A stretch of DNA of 64,000 nt, taken from Hylemonella sp. Lineage in GTDB: Bacteria > Pseudomonadota > Gammaproteobacteria > Burkholderiales > Burkholderiaceae_C. The notes beneath the pieces are model-generated. The model searched no databases. It worked only from the letters and a program-made list of their open reading frames with translations, and was not told the origin of the DNA. The stretch is from NCBI RefSeq assembly GCF_027532185.1, contig NZ_JAPZSV010000003.1:620001-684000 (forward strand), in the 5' to 3' direction. How positions within the stretch are numbered: the stretch's first letter is position 1; each line of letters starts with the position of its first letter. Both the position numbers and the translations under genes were made by a program. This document shows, piece by piece, positions 18,479 through 27,264 of this stretch.

Positions 18479-19315
18479 TCAGCTTCGGGGTTCGGAGGAG
18501 GATGTATCGCCAGCTGGCAGGCCAGGAATGGCCGTGGCACCCGCCTCGCCCACGCGGGGCTTGCGCGGTTGGCCGAGGAGAAGACGATCGTGCCAGGATG
18601 CAGGCAGCAGTGACAGGGCGCGCGCGAGCCAGCCGATACGCCGTGGCAGCACGATGTGTTCACGCCCGCGCGCCACACCGGCCAGCAACGCGCGCGCCGC
18701 ATCGTCAGGCTCCATGAGGCCCGGCATGGCAAAGCGGTTGCCCGCGGTCAGCGCCGTGCGCAGATAGCCGGGGCTCACGGTATGCACGCTCAGGCCCGTG
18801 CCGCGCAGCTCGGCGCGCAGGCTCTCCAGGTAGCGGATCAGGCCGCCCTTGCTGGCGCAATAGGCAGCGTTGCCCGGCATGCCGCGCCAGCCCGCAATGC
18901 TGGCCACGCCCACGAGGGCGCCGCGACCCTGCGCACGCATGGCGCTCAGGTGGGGCTGGAAGGTGGTGGCCACACCCAGCAGATTGATCTCCAGCATGCG
19001 GCGCATCACGGCCAGGTCGTCGGCCTGCGCGGTGTCAAAGCCGCCGGCTACGCCCGCGTTGGCAATCAGCAGATCGGGTAGGCCGTGGCGCGCGGTCCAG
19101 TCCTGCGCGCAGGCCTGCATGGCCGCGGCATCGGCCACATCGGGCGTGTAGACGGTGCAACGCTCGGGTGCCAAGGCAGCCAGTTCATCGAGCACCGCGC
19201 GGTTCAGCCCCACCAGGGCGACAGCCGCGCCCTGGGCGATCAGCTCGCGCGCCAGCGCCTGGCCTAGGCCCCCACAGGCGCCCGTGAGCACGGCGTTTCG
19301 GAACGGAAAGGTCAT
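18479..19315 (-). CDS. Short-chain dehydrogenase/reductase
   Basis: 278 residues, classical SDR. TGACGGLGQA at residues 10-19, NAGVAGGF, Ser in VGVASIAG and catalytic YCASK. The ATG at 19315 has GGAG six bases upstream; the open frame reaches farther but without SDR sequence and across the promoter. Probably oxidises an alcohol to the ketone used by the monooxygenase downstream. First gene of the 14291-19315 minus-strand unit and divergent from the IclR regulator. Confidence 0.93.
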   Translation of the reverse strand: MTFPFRNAVLTGACGGLGQALARELIAQGAAVALVGLNRAVLDELAALAPERCTVYTPDVADAAAMQACAQDWTARHGLPDLLIANAGVAGGFDTAQADDLAVMRRMLEINLLGVATTFQPHLSAMRAQGRGALVGVASIAGWRGMPGNAAYCASKGGLIRYLESLRAELRGTGLSVHTVSPGYLRTALTAGNRFAMPGLMEPDDAARALLAGVARGREHIVLPRRIGWLARALSLLPASWHDRLLLGQPRKPRVGEAGATAIPGLPAGDTSSSEPRS

Positions 19316-19383
19316 GGTCTCCACTTGTCTTTGTTTGCCGTGAGCATAGACTCCACATCCATCTAATCTCGAAAAATATTTGA

Positions 19384-19396
19384 ATTCGTCTCGAAT
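19384..19396. promoter_or_regulatory. Candidate operator in the SDR/IclR divergent promoter
   Basis: The palindrome ATTCG-TCT-CGAAT lies nine bases before the iclR start codon, in a 90-base AT-rich divergent gap. IclR-type regulators bind short palindromes of this size. Assignment to this regulator is inferred from position. Confidence 0.45.
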
Positions 19397-19405
19397 ATCG
19401 AAACT

Positions 19406-20170
19406 ATGGACAAAGAGAGCGACAAGCTGGCCCCTACCTTGCGTGTGCTGGAACTGCTGGACCAGGTCTGCGCCAGCGGCGAGCCCTTCAGCCTGATGGA
19501 CGCCGTACGCCACACCGGCTGGCCCAAGCCCAGCGTGCACCGCATGCTCACGCAGCTCGAAGCCGGCGGTCTGCTCGCGCGTGAGCCGGGCAGCAAGCTC
19601 TACGCGCCGGCCCCGCGCCTGGTCACGCTGGCCGAGAACGTGCTGGGCGCCAACACCCAGCGCGGCGTGCGCCACGCGGTGCTGCGCCAGCTGGTGAGCG
19701 ACGTGGGCGAGAGCTGCAACCTCACCGCCCTCAGCGGCGCTGAGGTCATCTATCTGGACCGCGTGGAAGCCGCCTTCCCCCTGCGCATGGAGCTCAAGGC
19801 CGGCACGCGCGTGCCCATCCACTGCTCGGCCAGCGGCAAACTCTTCCTCGCCTACATGCCGGCTGCGCAACGCAAGGCCCTGCTCGACACCCTGCCGCTC
19901 ACGCGCTACACGCCCACCACGCTGACCGCGCGCGCTGCACTCGAAGCAGAACTGGCGCAGATCGTGCGCCAGGGTTATGCGGTGGATGCGGAAGAGTTCG
20001 TCGAGGGCCTGGTCTGCGCGGCCGTGCCCGTCAAGGCCAGCGGCAGCCGTGCGGTGCGATCCGCGCTGGCCCTGCAGGCGCCTGCGGCACGCATGTCACT
20101 CGCGCGCGCCATCGAGCAGGTGCCGCAGCTGCACGCGGCGGCCACAGCCATGGCGCGCACGCTGGCCTAA
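19406..20170 (+). CDS. IclR-family transcriptional regulator
   Basis: 254 residues. N-terminal winged helix-turn-helix (about residues 10-70: FSLMDAVRHTGWPKPSVHRMLTQLEAGGLL) followed by the IclR ligand-binding domain (CSASGKLFLAYMPAAQRKALLD, and EEFVEGLVCAAVPVKAS). These are the family landmarks. Divergently transcribed from the SDR-monooxygenase-symporter genes, so it should control them and probably itself. Ligand not predictable. Confidence 0.94.
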   Translation: MDKESDKLAPTLRVLELLDQVCASGEPFSLMDAVRHTGWPKPSVHRMLTQLEAGGLLAREPGSKLYAPAPRLVTLAENVLGANTQRGVRHAVLRQLVSDVGESCNLTALSGAEVIYLDRVEAAFPLRMELKAGTRVPIHCSASGKLFLAYMPAAQRKALLDTLPLTRYTPTTLTARAALEAELAQIVRQGYAVDAEEFVEGLVCAAVPVKASGSRAVRSALALQAPAARMSLARAIEQVPQLHAAATAMARTLA

Positions 20171-20249
20171 AGAAGAAATCTGCGGCGTGGTCCCTGAGCC
20201 CTCACCATGTTGGCGAGGGTGGGGAGGGGTGTGCGTCAACAGGCGCGTA

Positions 20250-20283
20250 GCGCAACACACCTGGCTAGCCAGGTGTGTTGCGC
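20250..20283. terminator. 34-bp perfect palindrome between converging genes
   Basis: Arms of 17 bases, GCGCAACACACCTGGCT and its exact reverse complement, with no spacer. It lies 79 bases behind iclR and covers the last five codons plus stop of the truncated haemoglobin gene. There is no T-run, so it is not a classical terminator, but it could block read-through in both directions or be a mobile-element scar. Confidence 0.6.
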
Positions 20284-20669
20284 ATCCAGTCGGCGGTGCC
20301 GGCGAAAGACTCGCGCAGCTTGCCGCGCAACACTTCATCGATGCCGACTTCGCCCATGGCTTGGTCCATGCAGGCCAGCCACTGATCACGCTCGACGATA
20401 CCGATCTTGAAAGGCATGTGGCGCGCGCGCAGGCGCGGATGGCCGAAACGTTCGATGTAGTGGTTGGGGCCACCGAGCCAGCCGCAGAGAAACCAGAACA
20501 GCTTCTGACGCGCATCGCCGAGCTCACTGCCGTGCGCGGCGCGCAGCTCGCGGTAGCCGGGCTCCAGGTCCATCAGGTCGTAGAAGCGCTCGACCAGGGC
20601 GTGGACTTTGGCCTCGCCCCCGATCCATTCGAAAGGGGTGGCGGGCTTGGTTTGCTCTTCGGAAGTCAT
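20265..20669 (-). CDS. Group II truncated haemoglobin
   Basis: 134 residues, 2-over-2 globin of the TrHbII (O) group. Proximal His in FGHPRLRARHMPFKIG and the Trp of DQWLACMDQAM (position G8) are typical. Binds oxygen and perhaps NO or peroxide in the cytoplasm. The ATG at 20669 is preferred; an in-frame GTG at 20690 adds seven unconserved residues. The TAG stop lies inside a 34-bp perfect palindrome. Confidence 0.93.
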   Translation of the reverse strand: MTSEEQTKPATPFEWIGGEAKVHALVERFYDLMDLEPGYRELRAAHGSELGDARQKLFWFLCGWLGGPNHYIERFGHPRLRARHMPFKIGIVERDQWLACMDQAMGEVGIDEVLRGKLRESFAGTADWMRNTPG

Positions 20670-20740
20670 GGCTGGATTATCCGTCCCCACCTAGGCTGAA
20701 CCTTTCAGGGTCCCGCCTCACTCCACAGGATTTCCGCGAA

Positions 20741-20830
20741 GAACGCCGTGGAGCCGGCTTTGCCGGTCCACTGGCGTTGCCCCCTTGAGGGGGGTGGCGG
20801 AGCGAACGTAGGGAGCCTAGCCTGGGGGTG
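20741..20830 (+). repeat. Intergenic GC-rich repeat (CCCCCTTGAGGGGGG type), copy 1
   Basis: Contains CGTTGCCCCCTTGAGGGGGG followed by a GCGAACGTAGGGAGCCTAGCCTGGGGG segment. The same order (CCCCCT-GGGGGG hairpin, then an AGCGAACG-AGTGAGC tail) recurs at 29649 and 57350. It lies at the 3' end of the FtsX-type permease gene. Confidence 0.65.
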
Positions 20831-20836
20831 TCACTC

Positions 20837-23356
20837 TTAACTCGCCGCCTGCCGCAGCGTCTGCACCACGGGCCGGCGCAGCACGGCGCGCAGGCCCCAC
20901 CAGCCGGCCAGCCAGGCCAGCAGTGCGCCGCTGAGCGCCCCCACGGGCAACAGCCACCAGCTCACGGTCCACTCGAAATTGAAGGCATAGCGCGCCAGCG
21001 CCCAGCCCACCACGCCCGAGACCACGGCCGAGAGCCCGCCGGCCAGCAGGCCCACACCGGCCAGCTCGGCACGCTGCATCTGGCGCAGCAGGCCACTGCC
21101 GGCGCCCACGGCACGCATCACCGCGTATTCGCGCGCACGCTCCTCGCGTGTGGCCGTCACCGCCGCGAACAGCACGACCAGCCCCGCGGCCAGCGTGAAG
21201 CCGAAGAGGAACTCCACCGCGCGGCTCACCTGGTCCAGCACCCGCTGCACCTGGGCCAGCGTCGCGCTGAGGTCCACCACGGTGATATTGGGAAACTGCC
21301 GTACCAGCGCGCTGTCGAAGCCCGGCTGCGATGGCGCACGCAGCGCCGCAAGGTAGGTGGCCGGCAGCTCCGGCATCTGGCTGACCGGGTAGAGTGCAAA
21401 GAAGTTGGCACGCATCGAACCCCAGTCCACCTTGCGCAGCGAGGTGATGGTGGTCTCATGCTGCACGCCTGCGATGTCGAAGCGCAGTCTGTCACCCAGC
21501 TTCAGACCCAGGGTCTTGACGATGCCGTCCTCCATGCTGATGCCGTCGCGGTCCTCGGGCGTCCAGCGCCCCGCCACGATGGGGTTGTGCGCCGGCAGCT
21601 GCGCGCTGTGCGAGAGATTGAACTCACGCTCGACCAGACGTTGCGCGCGCTCGTCGGTGTAGTCCTGGGCCTGCACGGGCTTGCCGTTCACGGCCACCAG
21701 CCGGCCGCGGATCATGGGAAACCAGTCGTAGCCCTGCACACCCGCCTGCTCCAGCTGACGCTGGAAGGCCTCGCCCTGGTCGGGCTGGATGTTGATGACA
21801 AAGCGGTTCGGCGCGTTGGCCGGCGTGGCCTGGCGCCAGCTCTGAATGAGGTCGGTGCGCAGCAGCACCAGCAGCAAGAGCGCCAGCAGGCCCACGGCCA
21901 GGCTGCTGACCTGCAGCACCGCATAGATGGGCCGCGCCGAGAGCTGGCGCGTGGCCAGCACCAGCCAGCGCGGCGCGGTGTTCTCGCGCACCACACGGCG
22001 CAGCACGGCCACAGCGCCCCAGCTGGCCAGTGCGAAGACGGCCACAGCGCCGGCAAAGCCGCCCACGGTGATGAGCCCGAGCTTCAGATCACTGCTCGCC
22101 GCCAGCAGCAGCACGGCAAACCCCGCCACACCGAGCGCGAGCACGCCGATGGACATGGGCCGCAGCGTGCCCAGGTCGCGCCGGATCACACGCAGCGCCG
22201 GCACCTGGGCCAGTTGCAGCACGGGCGGCAGGCCGAAGGCCAGGATCAGCGTGAGCCCCACGCCCAGGCCAAAAGCCACCGGCCAGAGGCCCGGAGCCGG
22301 CAGGGCCGCGTCCACCAGGCCCGCGAGCAGGAGTACGAAGACGTGGTGCACGGCCCAGCCCAGCGCCACGCCCAGCACCCCACCGGCCAGCCCGATGAGC
22401 AGGAACTCCAGCGCATGGCTGCGCGCAATGGTCGCCTGCGACAGGCCCAGCACGCGCAGCATGGCGCAGTCATCGAGGTGCTGGTTGGCAAAGGCCCGCG
22501 CCGCCAGACCCACGGCCACGGCGCTCAAGAGCGCGGCCAGCAGGGCCACGAGGTTGAGGAATTTCTCGGCCCGGTCCAGCGTCTGCGACATCTCGGGCCG
22601 CCCGCCCTGCAGGGCCTCGACCCGCACGCCACGCAGGTGCTCCCGCTCGATCAGCGCATCGGCAGCCTTAACGAAGGCGTTGACCGCCCTGTCCTCGCCG
22701 GCGACGGCGTAGCGGTAGGTCAGGCGGCTGGCCGGCTGCACGAGCTGGGTGGCGGCCAGATCGGATTGGTGGATTAGCGCGCGCGGCGCGAAGTTGATGA
22801 AGCCCGCACCGCGATCGGGTTCGATGCCGATCAGGCGCGTGATACGAAACGACGATTCACCGAGCAGCAGCGCGTCACCCACCTGCAGGCCCAGCGCGTC
22901 CAACAGGGCCGGATCAGCCCAGACTTCACCCGGCGCCGGAATGTCCCGCGTGCGCGCCGCCGGCTCGCCGGCACGCAGGCTCACGGTCAGGTTGCCACGC
23001 AGCGGATAGCCCGCCTCCACCGCCTTGAGCGACACCAGCCGCGTCGCCCCGCCATGCGCATCGTCCGCCCGCGCCATGGTCGGGAAACTCAGCGAGGCCG
23101 AGGCCTGCAAGCCGCTCTTCTTCGCCAGTTCCTGCAGCGCCACCGGCGTGGCCTGGTCGCTCACCACCACGGCGTCGCCCCCCAAGAGCTGCCGCGCATC
23201 GCGCTGCATGCCGCCCTTGAGCCGGTCGGCAAAGAAGCTCACCGCGGTGAGCGCGGCCACGGCCAGGGTGACGGCGATGATGAGCAGGCGCAGTTGTCCC
23301 GCACGCAGGTCACGCCAGAGGGTTTTCCAGGCGAGTTGCCAGAAGGTGATGTTCAT
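20837..23356 (-). CDS. Large FtsX-type ABC transporter permease (YbbP-like)
   Basis: 839 residues with about ten transmembrane helices: one N-terminal, a first FtsX block (around residues 250-440), and a second at the C-terminus (around 690-830, with ATREERAREYAVMRAVGAG). Large soluble periplasmic domains lie between. This is the layout of E. coli YbbP, a lipoprotein-release-type permease. YbbP is usually beside its ATPase YbbA and the esterase TesA; none is found here, so the ATPase must be encoded elsewhere. ATG 23356 gives the usual start MNITFWQLAWKTLWRD. Confidence 0.88.
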   Translation of the reverse strand: MNITFWQLAWKTLWRDLRAGQLRLLIIAVTLAVAALTAVSFFADRLKGGMQRDARQLLGGDAVVVSDQATPVALQELAKKSGLQASASLSFPTMARADDAHGGATRLVSLKAVEAGYPLRGNLTVSLRAGEPAARTRDIPAPGEVWADPALLDALGLQVGDALLLGESSFRITRLIGIEPDRGAGFINFAPRALIHQSDLAATQLVQPASRLTYRYAVAGEDRAVNAFVKAADALIEREHLRGVRVEALQGGRPEMSQTLDRAEKFLNLVALLAALLSAVAVGLAARAFANQHLDDCAMLRVLGLSQATIARSHALEFLLIGLAGGVLGVALGWAVHHVFVLLLAGLVDAALPAPGLWPVAFGLGVGLTLILAFGLPPVLQLAQVPALRVIRRDLGTLRPMSIGVLALGVAGFAVLLLAASSDLKLGLITVGGFAGAVAVFALASWGAVAVLRRVVRENTAPRWLVLATRQLSARPIYAVLQVSSLAVGLLALLLLVLLRTDLIQSWRQATPANAPNRFVINIQPDQGEAFQRQLEQAGVQGYDWFPMIRGRLVAVNGKPVQAQDYTDERAQRLVEREFNLSHSAQLPAHNPIVAGRWTPEDRDGISMEDGIVKTLGLKLGDRLRFDIAGVQHETTITSLRKVDWGSMRANFFALYPVSQMPELPATYLAALRAPSQPGFDSALVRQFPNITVVDLSATLAQVQRVLDQVSRAVEFLFGFTLAAGLVVLFAAVTATREERAREYAVMRAVGAGSGLLRQMQRAELAGVGLLAGGLSAVVSGVVGWALARYAFNFEWTVSWWLLPVGALSGALLAWLAGWWGLRAVLRRPVVQTLRQAAS

Positions 23357-23404
23357 GAGGGGGAGCTTAGGGGATTTCCCATCCCCACGGGCATCCGGGG
23401 TTTC

Positions 23405-23655
23405 GTTGATTTGTGTGCCTGGCACGCTTGCAAGCCGGGTCTCGCCCCGGCAGGCGACTCACTTTCTCTTGCCTCGCCAAGAGAAAGTAAGCAAAGAGAA
23501 GGCGAGCCGGGTGCGTCGTCCCTCCGCCACGCTACGGGCACACTGCGTTGCTCGGCCCGGGCGGGGTGCGCGCAAACTCGCTGCGCTCAAACATGCGCGC
23601 CCCTTTTTCCGCCCGCTCCTGCGCTACTCGCCTCCGCACACGGCGGTCGGTACCA
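23405..23655 (+). repeat. Inverted repeat flank, left copy
   Basis: Fills most of the gap 23357-23810, where no gene is seen. Contains GCCGGGTCTCGCCCCGGC, then a hairpin with 11-bp stem ACTTTCTCTTG (23461-23488), then AAACTCGCTGCGCTCAAACATGCGCG, ending near CGCCTCCGCACACGG. The same blocks occur inverted at 24925-25165, on the other side of two AT-richer genes. Confidence 0.75.
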
Positions 23656-23810
23656 GATTCCAACACCGGAATATCGGCGTCACCTTTAACTTCATCGTTT
23701 CGTGGCGGCGGCGGTGAATTCAGATATAAATCCGCAATTAAGGAAACACACATGATTGCGCAGCCGTGGAATTCTGATCCTTCCCACTCCACATCGCGAT
23801 AGGCAGCAAT

Positions 23811-24143
23811 ATGTCGACCTCTGCCACAAACCGATCGGCTGCAATTGCTGGAGTGTGGTCCGGTGCAGGCATAGCCACCTATGCATTGATAGCCGATCAC
23901 CTCTTCGGATTTCATGAGATCGTGCTCTGGTGTGCCAACGTACTGGCCATTGGCGCGATCAGCACCATACCCTACTTCAAGTGGGTGATCGGCGTTAGCT
24001 TCCAACGCAGCAGCGACCGACTGAGTTTCCGAAAGCAGTGGCAAGAGTCTCAAGAACTTCTCGCGCGCACCGGTATTTGGCTAATGTCCACATGCGCAGT
24101 CGGCGCAACCCTTGGCGCCATCTCAAGAGTTTTTGCCAGATAG
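23811..24143 (+). CDS. Small membrane protein, unknown
   Basis: 110 residues with probable transmembrane segments at about 11-31, 35-60 and 83-105. No family recognised. It is more AT-rich than its surroundings. The next gene, a murein endopeptidase, starts 10 bases behind it, so the two may act together at the cell envelope; a holin-like or immunity role is possible but there is no motif to prove it. ATG 23811 has only a weak ribosome-binding site. Confidence 0.6.
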   Translation: MSTSATNRSAAIAGVWSGAGIATYALIADHLFGFHEIVLWCANVLAIGAISTIPYFKWVIGVSFQRSSDRLSFRKQWQESQELLARTGIWLMSTCAVGATLGAISRVFAR

Positions 24144-24153
24144 AGCAACTGAA

Positions 24154-24837
24154 GTGCGACGACTTACAGTAGTTCCTCTGCTGTTACTTGCTCAGCTGGC
24201 GATCGCCGGTGAGAGTCAGTGTTATGGCACGGTCAGCAATGGACGCATCGAGGACAGCGTCAAACTTCCCACCAGCGGACCCAATTTCACTTCGTACAGC
24301 GGCCTCGCAGCTGCCGCTGGCCGAACGCACGTGCACTCCAAGGTTGCCAAAGTCATCACGGCCGCCTATAGCGCCCTCCATACGGCGGCGCCTTCAACGG
24401 TCTATGTATACGGCGAGACTGGCTGGGCCTCGGGGGGGCGTTTTCGGCCGCATCGCACCCATCAGAATGGTCTTTCAGTCGATTTCTTTGTCCCCGTGCG
24501 CAATGCTGCAAAGGCTTCTGTTCCGCTACCAACCAGCACCCTTACCCGCTTCGGCTACGACATCGAGTTTGACGGTGCCGGCAAGTATGGCGAGTACACC
24601 ATCGACTTCATTGCCACCGCAGAGCACCTGTACCACTTGCATCAAGCAGCCAAGGCCCAAGGTGTGGGCATCGCACTGGTCATCTTCGATACGCAGTACC
24701 TCCCCAAACTGTTCGCTACACCACGCGGCGCTTATTTGCGGCAGAACCTGCCTTTCATGAAGGGCAAGCCTTGGGTGCGTCATGATGAGCACTATCACGT
24801 TGACTTTGCCATCCCCTGCAAGCCGAAAGTGGATTGA
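24154..24837 (+). CDS. Penicillin-insensitive murein endopeptidase (MepA-like)
   Basis: Zinc endopeptidase that cuts peptide cross-links in peptidoglycan. About 227 residues. Residues 1-18 (RRLTVVPLLLLAQLAIAG) are a signal peptide, so it is periplasmic. Zinc motif HQNGLSVD supplies His103 and Asp110, and the C-terminal RHDEHYHVDF supplies the other histidines; the FRPHRTHQNG context is typical. GTG 24154 is chosen for the signal peptide; a TTG at 24112 would overlap the previous gene. It is AT-richer than the flanking genes and sits between inverted repeats. Confidence 0.85.
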   Translation: MRRLTVVPLLLLAQLAIAGESQCYGTVSNGRIEDSVKLPTSGPNFTSYSGLAAAAGRTHVHSKVAKVITAAYSALHTAAPSTVYVYGETGWASGGRFRPHRTHQNGLSVDFFVPVRNAAKASVPLPTSTLTRFGYDIEFDGAGKYGEYTIDFIATAEHLYHLHQAAKAQGVGIALVIFDTQYLPKLFATPRGAYLRQNLPFMKGKPWVRHDEHYHVDFAIPCKPKVD

Positions 24838-24924
24838 ACGCCGATAAATCCAATTTCCTGCAATCGATATGAGAAGGGCACGCGGCAGCGTGCCCTTCTC
24901 GTTATCTGCATCCGGTTTTCTGTA

Positions 24925-25165
24925 TCCCTTCCCTTGTGTCTGTGCCGAGAAGCGCAGCGGCAGGCGGATCAAGAGACGCGCATGTCTGAGCGCAGCGAGT
25001 TTGCGCGGCTCCCGCCTGGCGCGAGCATCGCAGGTTGCCCCGGCAACGCCGGGGTCACAGACACCAGGGTGGCCTTTCTTTTGGTTCCTTTTCTTTGGCG
25101 ACGCAAAGAAAAGGAACTCGCCCGCCGGGGCGAGACCCGGCAAGCAGGCAAGCCCTGGTGTAGAT
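24925..25165 (-). repeat. Inverted repeat flank, right copy
   Basis: Covers most of the gap 24838-25181, where I see no gene. On the minus strand it reads GCCGGGTCTCGCCCCGGCGG, then a 13-bp-stem hairpin TTCCTTTTCTTTG (25085-25116), then AAACTCGCTGCGCTCAGACATGCGCG, and a GCGCTTCTCGGCACAGACAC end. This matches the left copy at 23405-23655 in the opposite direction, so the two genes between form a flanked unit. Confidence 0.75.
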
Positions 25166-25181
25166 CAAAGACCCGAGACGG

Positions 25182-27191
25182 TCAGAAGCTCAACTGCAAC
25201 CCCACCTTGAGACTCCGCCCCGGCAAAGGCACACCCCCCGGCCGCGTCTGCGTCAAGATCGACGAAGACGAGTAAGCCAGGGTATTGGTCAGGTTGTCCA
25301 ACCGCGCATACCAAAGCGCCGGCAAACCACCCACCTTGTCCCGCAGACTTAGGGCCGCATTCCACAGCGTATAGCCCTCGGTCGTGCGCTGGCCGTCCGG
25401 CACCCGATCCTGCCCCGCATAACGGTCTACACCGAGACGTGCATTCCACGCTGCGCGACTCCATTGCAGGCTGGCGCCCACGCGGTGCGGGGCGATGCGC
25501 GGCAGCGGCTGGCCCGTGCTGGTGTTCTCGGCGCGCACGGTGTCGGCCCGCAGGCCCAGGTCCAGCTTGTGCAGCGTGTCGACCAGGCGCACGCTGCCGC
25601 TGGTCTCCAGGCCCGTGAAACGCGCCTGCACCTGGGTGTAGGTGTACTGCGGCGGCGAGGCGGCCAGGTCCGTGCCCTCGAGCGAGATGTAGTTGCTGAA
25701 GCGGTGCTGGAAGAGCTGCACCCTGGCCTTGTGCGCGCCACGCCTCCAGGCCGCACCGATGTCCACATTGGCTGAGCGTTCCTTGGCCAGATTGGGGTTG
25801 CCGACCTCTTCCGAGTTGGTCGCCACGTGCTCGCCATTGGCGTAGAGCTCGTAATGCCGCGGAGCGCGCTCGTTGAGCGAGACGTTGGACGTCAGCTGCC
25901 ACTCGGGCGCCACGTTCCACAAGGCGCCCAGTGCGTAGCTGGCGGGGTTGAAGTTGCGTGAGCCCGGCGTGAAGGCCGCGTTGCCATCAATCCCCAGGGA
26001 TTCCACACGCACAGACTCCACACGCGCACCGGCGCTGAGCTTGCCCCAGCCCGTGCCCAATTCCTCGTGCACAAAGGCAGCGCTGCTGCGCGTGCGGCTG
26101 TTGGGGGCATAGGCCTCGTCACCGTTGGCCGAGAAATCACTGCTGTCGAACTGCAGGCCGATCACGCCGTCGAGCTGGCCGATGCGTGCGTGCCGGGCTT
26201 CCAGGCGCAGGTCCTGGCCGCGGGTCTTGAAACGCGTGCCGACCTCGCTGCCCTCGAATTCGGTGTGGGCGTAGTCGGTCAGGCTGTACTGGGCCTTCAC
26301 GCTCTGGAGGAAAGACCCCAGTTCGCGCAGCTCGCCTTCGAGCGCGTAACGGTTGGAGCGCATCCGGATCGTGACCTCGTCCTCGGCCACGGCACCGTAG
26401 TTTTTGTCATAGGTAGAGAGCGAGGCCCCGAGGTAGCCGCGGTCGAAGAACATCGTGCCGCCGACGGCACCCCCATAGGTCTCGCTGGCCGAGTTGCAGA
26501 TGCGGCGGTCTGTCGTGGTGACGCCGTTCTTGGTGCAATCCAGGCTCACCGGCACCGAGACGTCTTCGGTCTTGCGCGACATGGCGTCCACATGCAGCGT
26601 GTAGCGGTTGGTGCCGGCGTCAAGAACCACGGCGCCGCCCTGCTCCTTGTTGCCGGTGGCCAAGCCGGCGTCGAGACGACCGGCGACGCCACCCTTCTCG
26701 CCGAACAGTGGCTCACGGTGGATGCGGCCGTCGATCACATTGACCACACCACCCACGGCGCTGCCGCCGTACTGCAGCACGCCCGGGCCGCGCAGCACCT
26801 CGATGCGCTCGATCAGCAGCGGGTCCAGCGCCACGGCGTGGTCAGGGCTCAGGGCCGAGAGGTCCAGGTTGGCGCTGCCATTGCTGAGGATGGTGATGCG
26901 GTCACTGTCCAGGCCGCGGATCACGGGGCGGCTGGCATTGGGGCCGAAATAGGTGCTGCTCACGCCGGGCAGGCCGTTGAGCGTCTCGCCCAGCGTGGTC
27001 TGGCCGCGCTGCAGCAATTCGAATTTGTTGAGCTGGTCCACGGGCGCGATGAGTTCGGTGGCACCCAGGGGGTTGGCGGTCACGATCACGGGCGTGAGCG
27101 TGGCGTTGTCCTGGGCCCAGCTGCTGCAGGCCAGCAGGCTGAGGCTGGCGATGGCGCTGAGGCGGAAGGAGGAAATCGAAGTTTTTTTCAT
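25182..27191 (-). CDS. TonB-dependent outer-membrane receptor
   Basis: 669 residues. Signal peptide at residues 1-24, TonB box region near VIVTANPLG, plug domain with GLPGVSSTYFGPNASRPVIRGLDSDRI, and a beta-barrel ending in aromatic LKVGLQLSF as expected for outer-membrane insertion. An extracellular loop has Cys pair SLDCTKNG...RRICNSAS. Its position downstream of a metal-type ABC cluster and a His-rich protein suggests it imports a metal or metal complex, like ZnuD. ATG 27191 is chosen because it begins the signal peptide MKKTSISS; the frame is longer upstream but is not protein-like. Confidence 0.9.
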   Translation of the reverse strand: MKKTSISSFRLSAIASLSLLACSSWAQDNATLTPVIVTANPLGATELIAPVDQLNKFELLQRGQTTLGETLNGLPGVSSTYFGPNASRPVIRGLDSDRITILSNGSANLDLSALSPDHAVALDPLLIERIEVLRGPGVLQYGGSAVGGVVNVIDGRIHREPLFGEKGGVAGRLDAGLATGNKEQGGAVVLDAGTNRYTLHVDAMSRKTEDVSVPVSLDCTKNGVTTTDRRICNSASETYGGAVGGTMFFDRGYLGASLSTYDKNYGAVAEDEVTIRMRSNRYALEGELRELGSFLQSVKAQYSLTDYAHTEFEGSEVGTRFKTRGQDLRLEARHARIGQLDGVIGLQFDSSDFSANGDEAYAPNSRTRSSAAFVHEELGTGWGKLSAGARVESVRVESLGIDGNAAFTPGSRNFNPASYALGALWNVAPEWQLTSNVSLNERAPRHYELYANGEHVATNSEEVGNPNLAKERSANVDIGAAWRRGAHKARVQLFQHRFSNYISLEGTDLAASPPQYTYTQVQARFTGLETSGSVRLVDTLHKLDLGLRADTVRAENTSTGQPLPRIAPHRVGASLQWSRAAWNARLGVDRYAGQDRVPDGQRTTEGYTLWNAALSLRDKVGGLPALWYARLDNLTNTLAYSSSSILTQTRPGGVPLPGRSLKVGLQLSF

Positions 27192-27264
27192 GGCAGTCTC
27201 GTTGAATCGAAAAGCGGCACACCGTGGCGCATCTGCGTCGCGGTGAAGCATCAAAAACAGGGAT

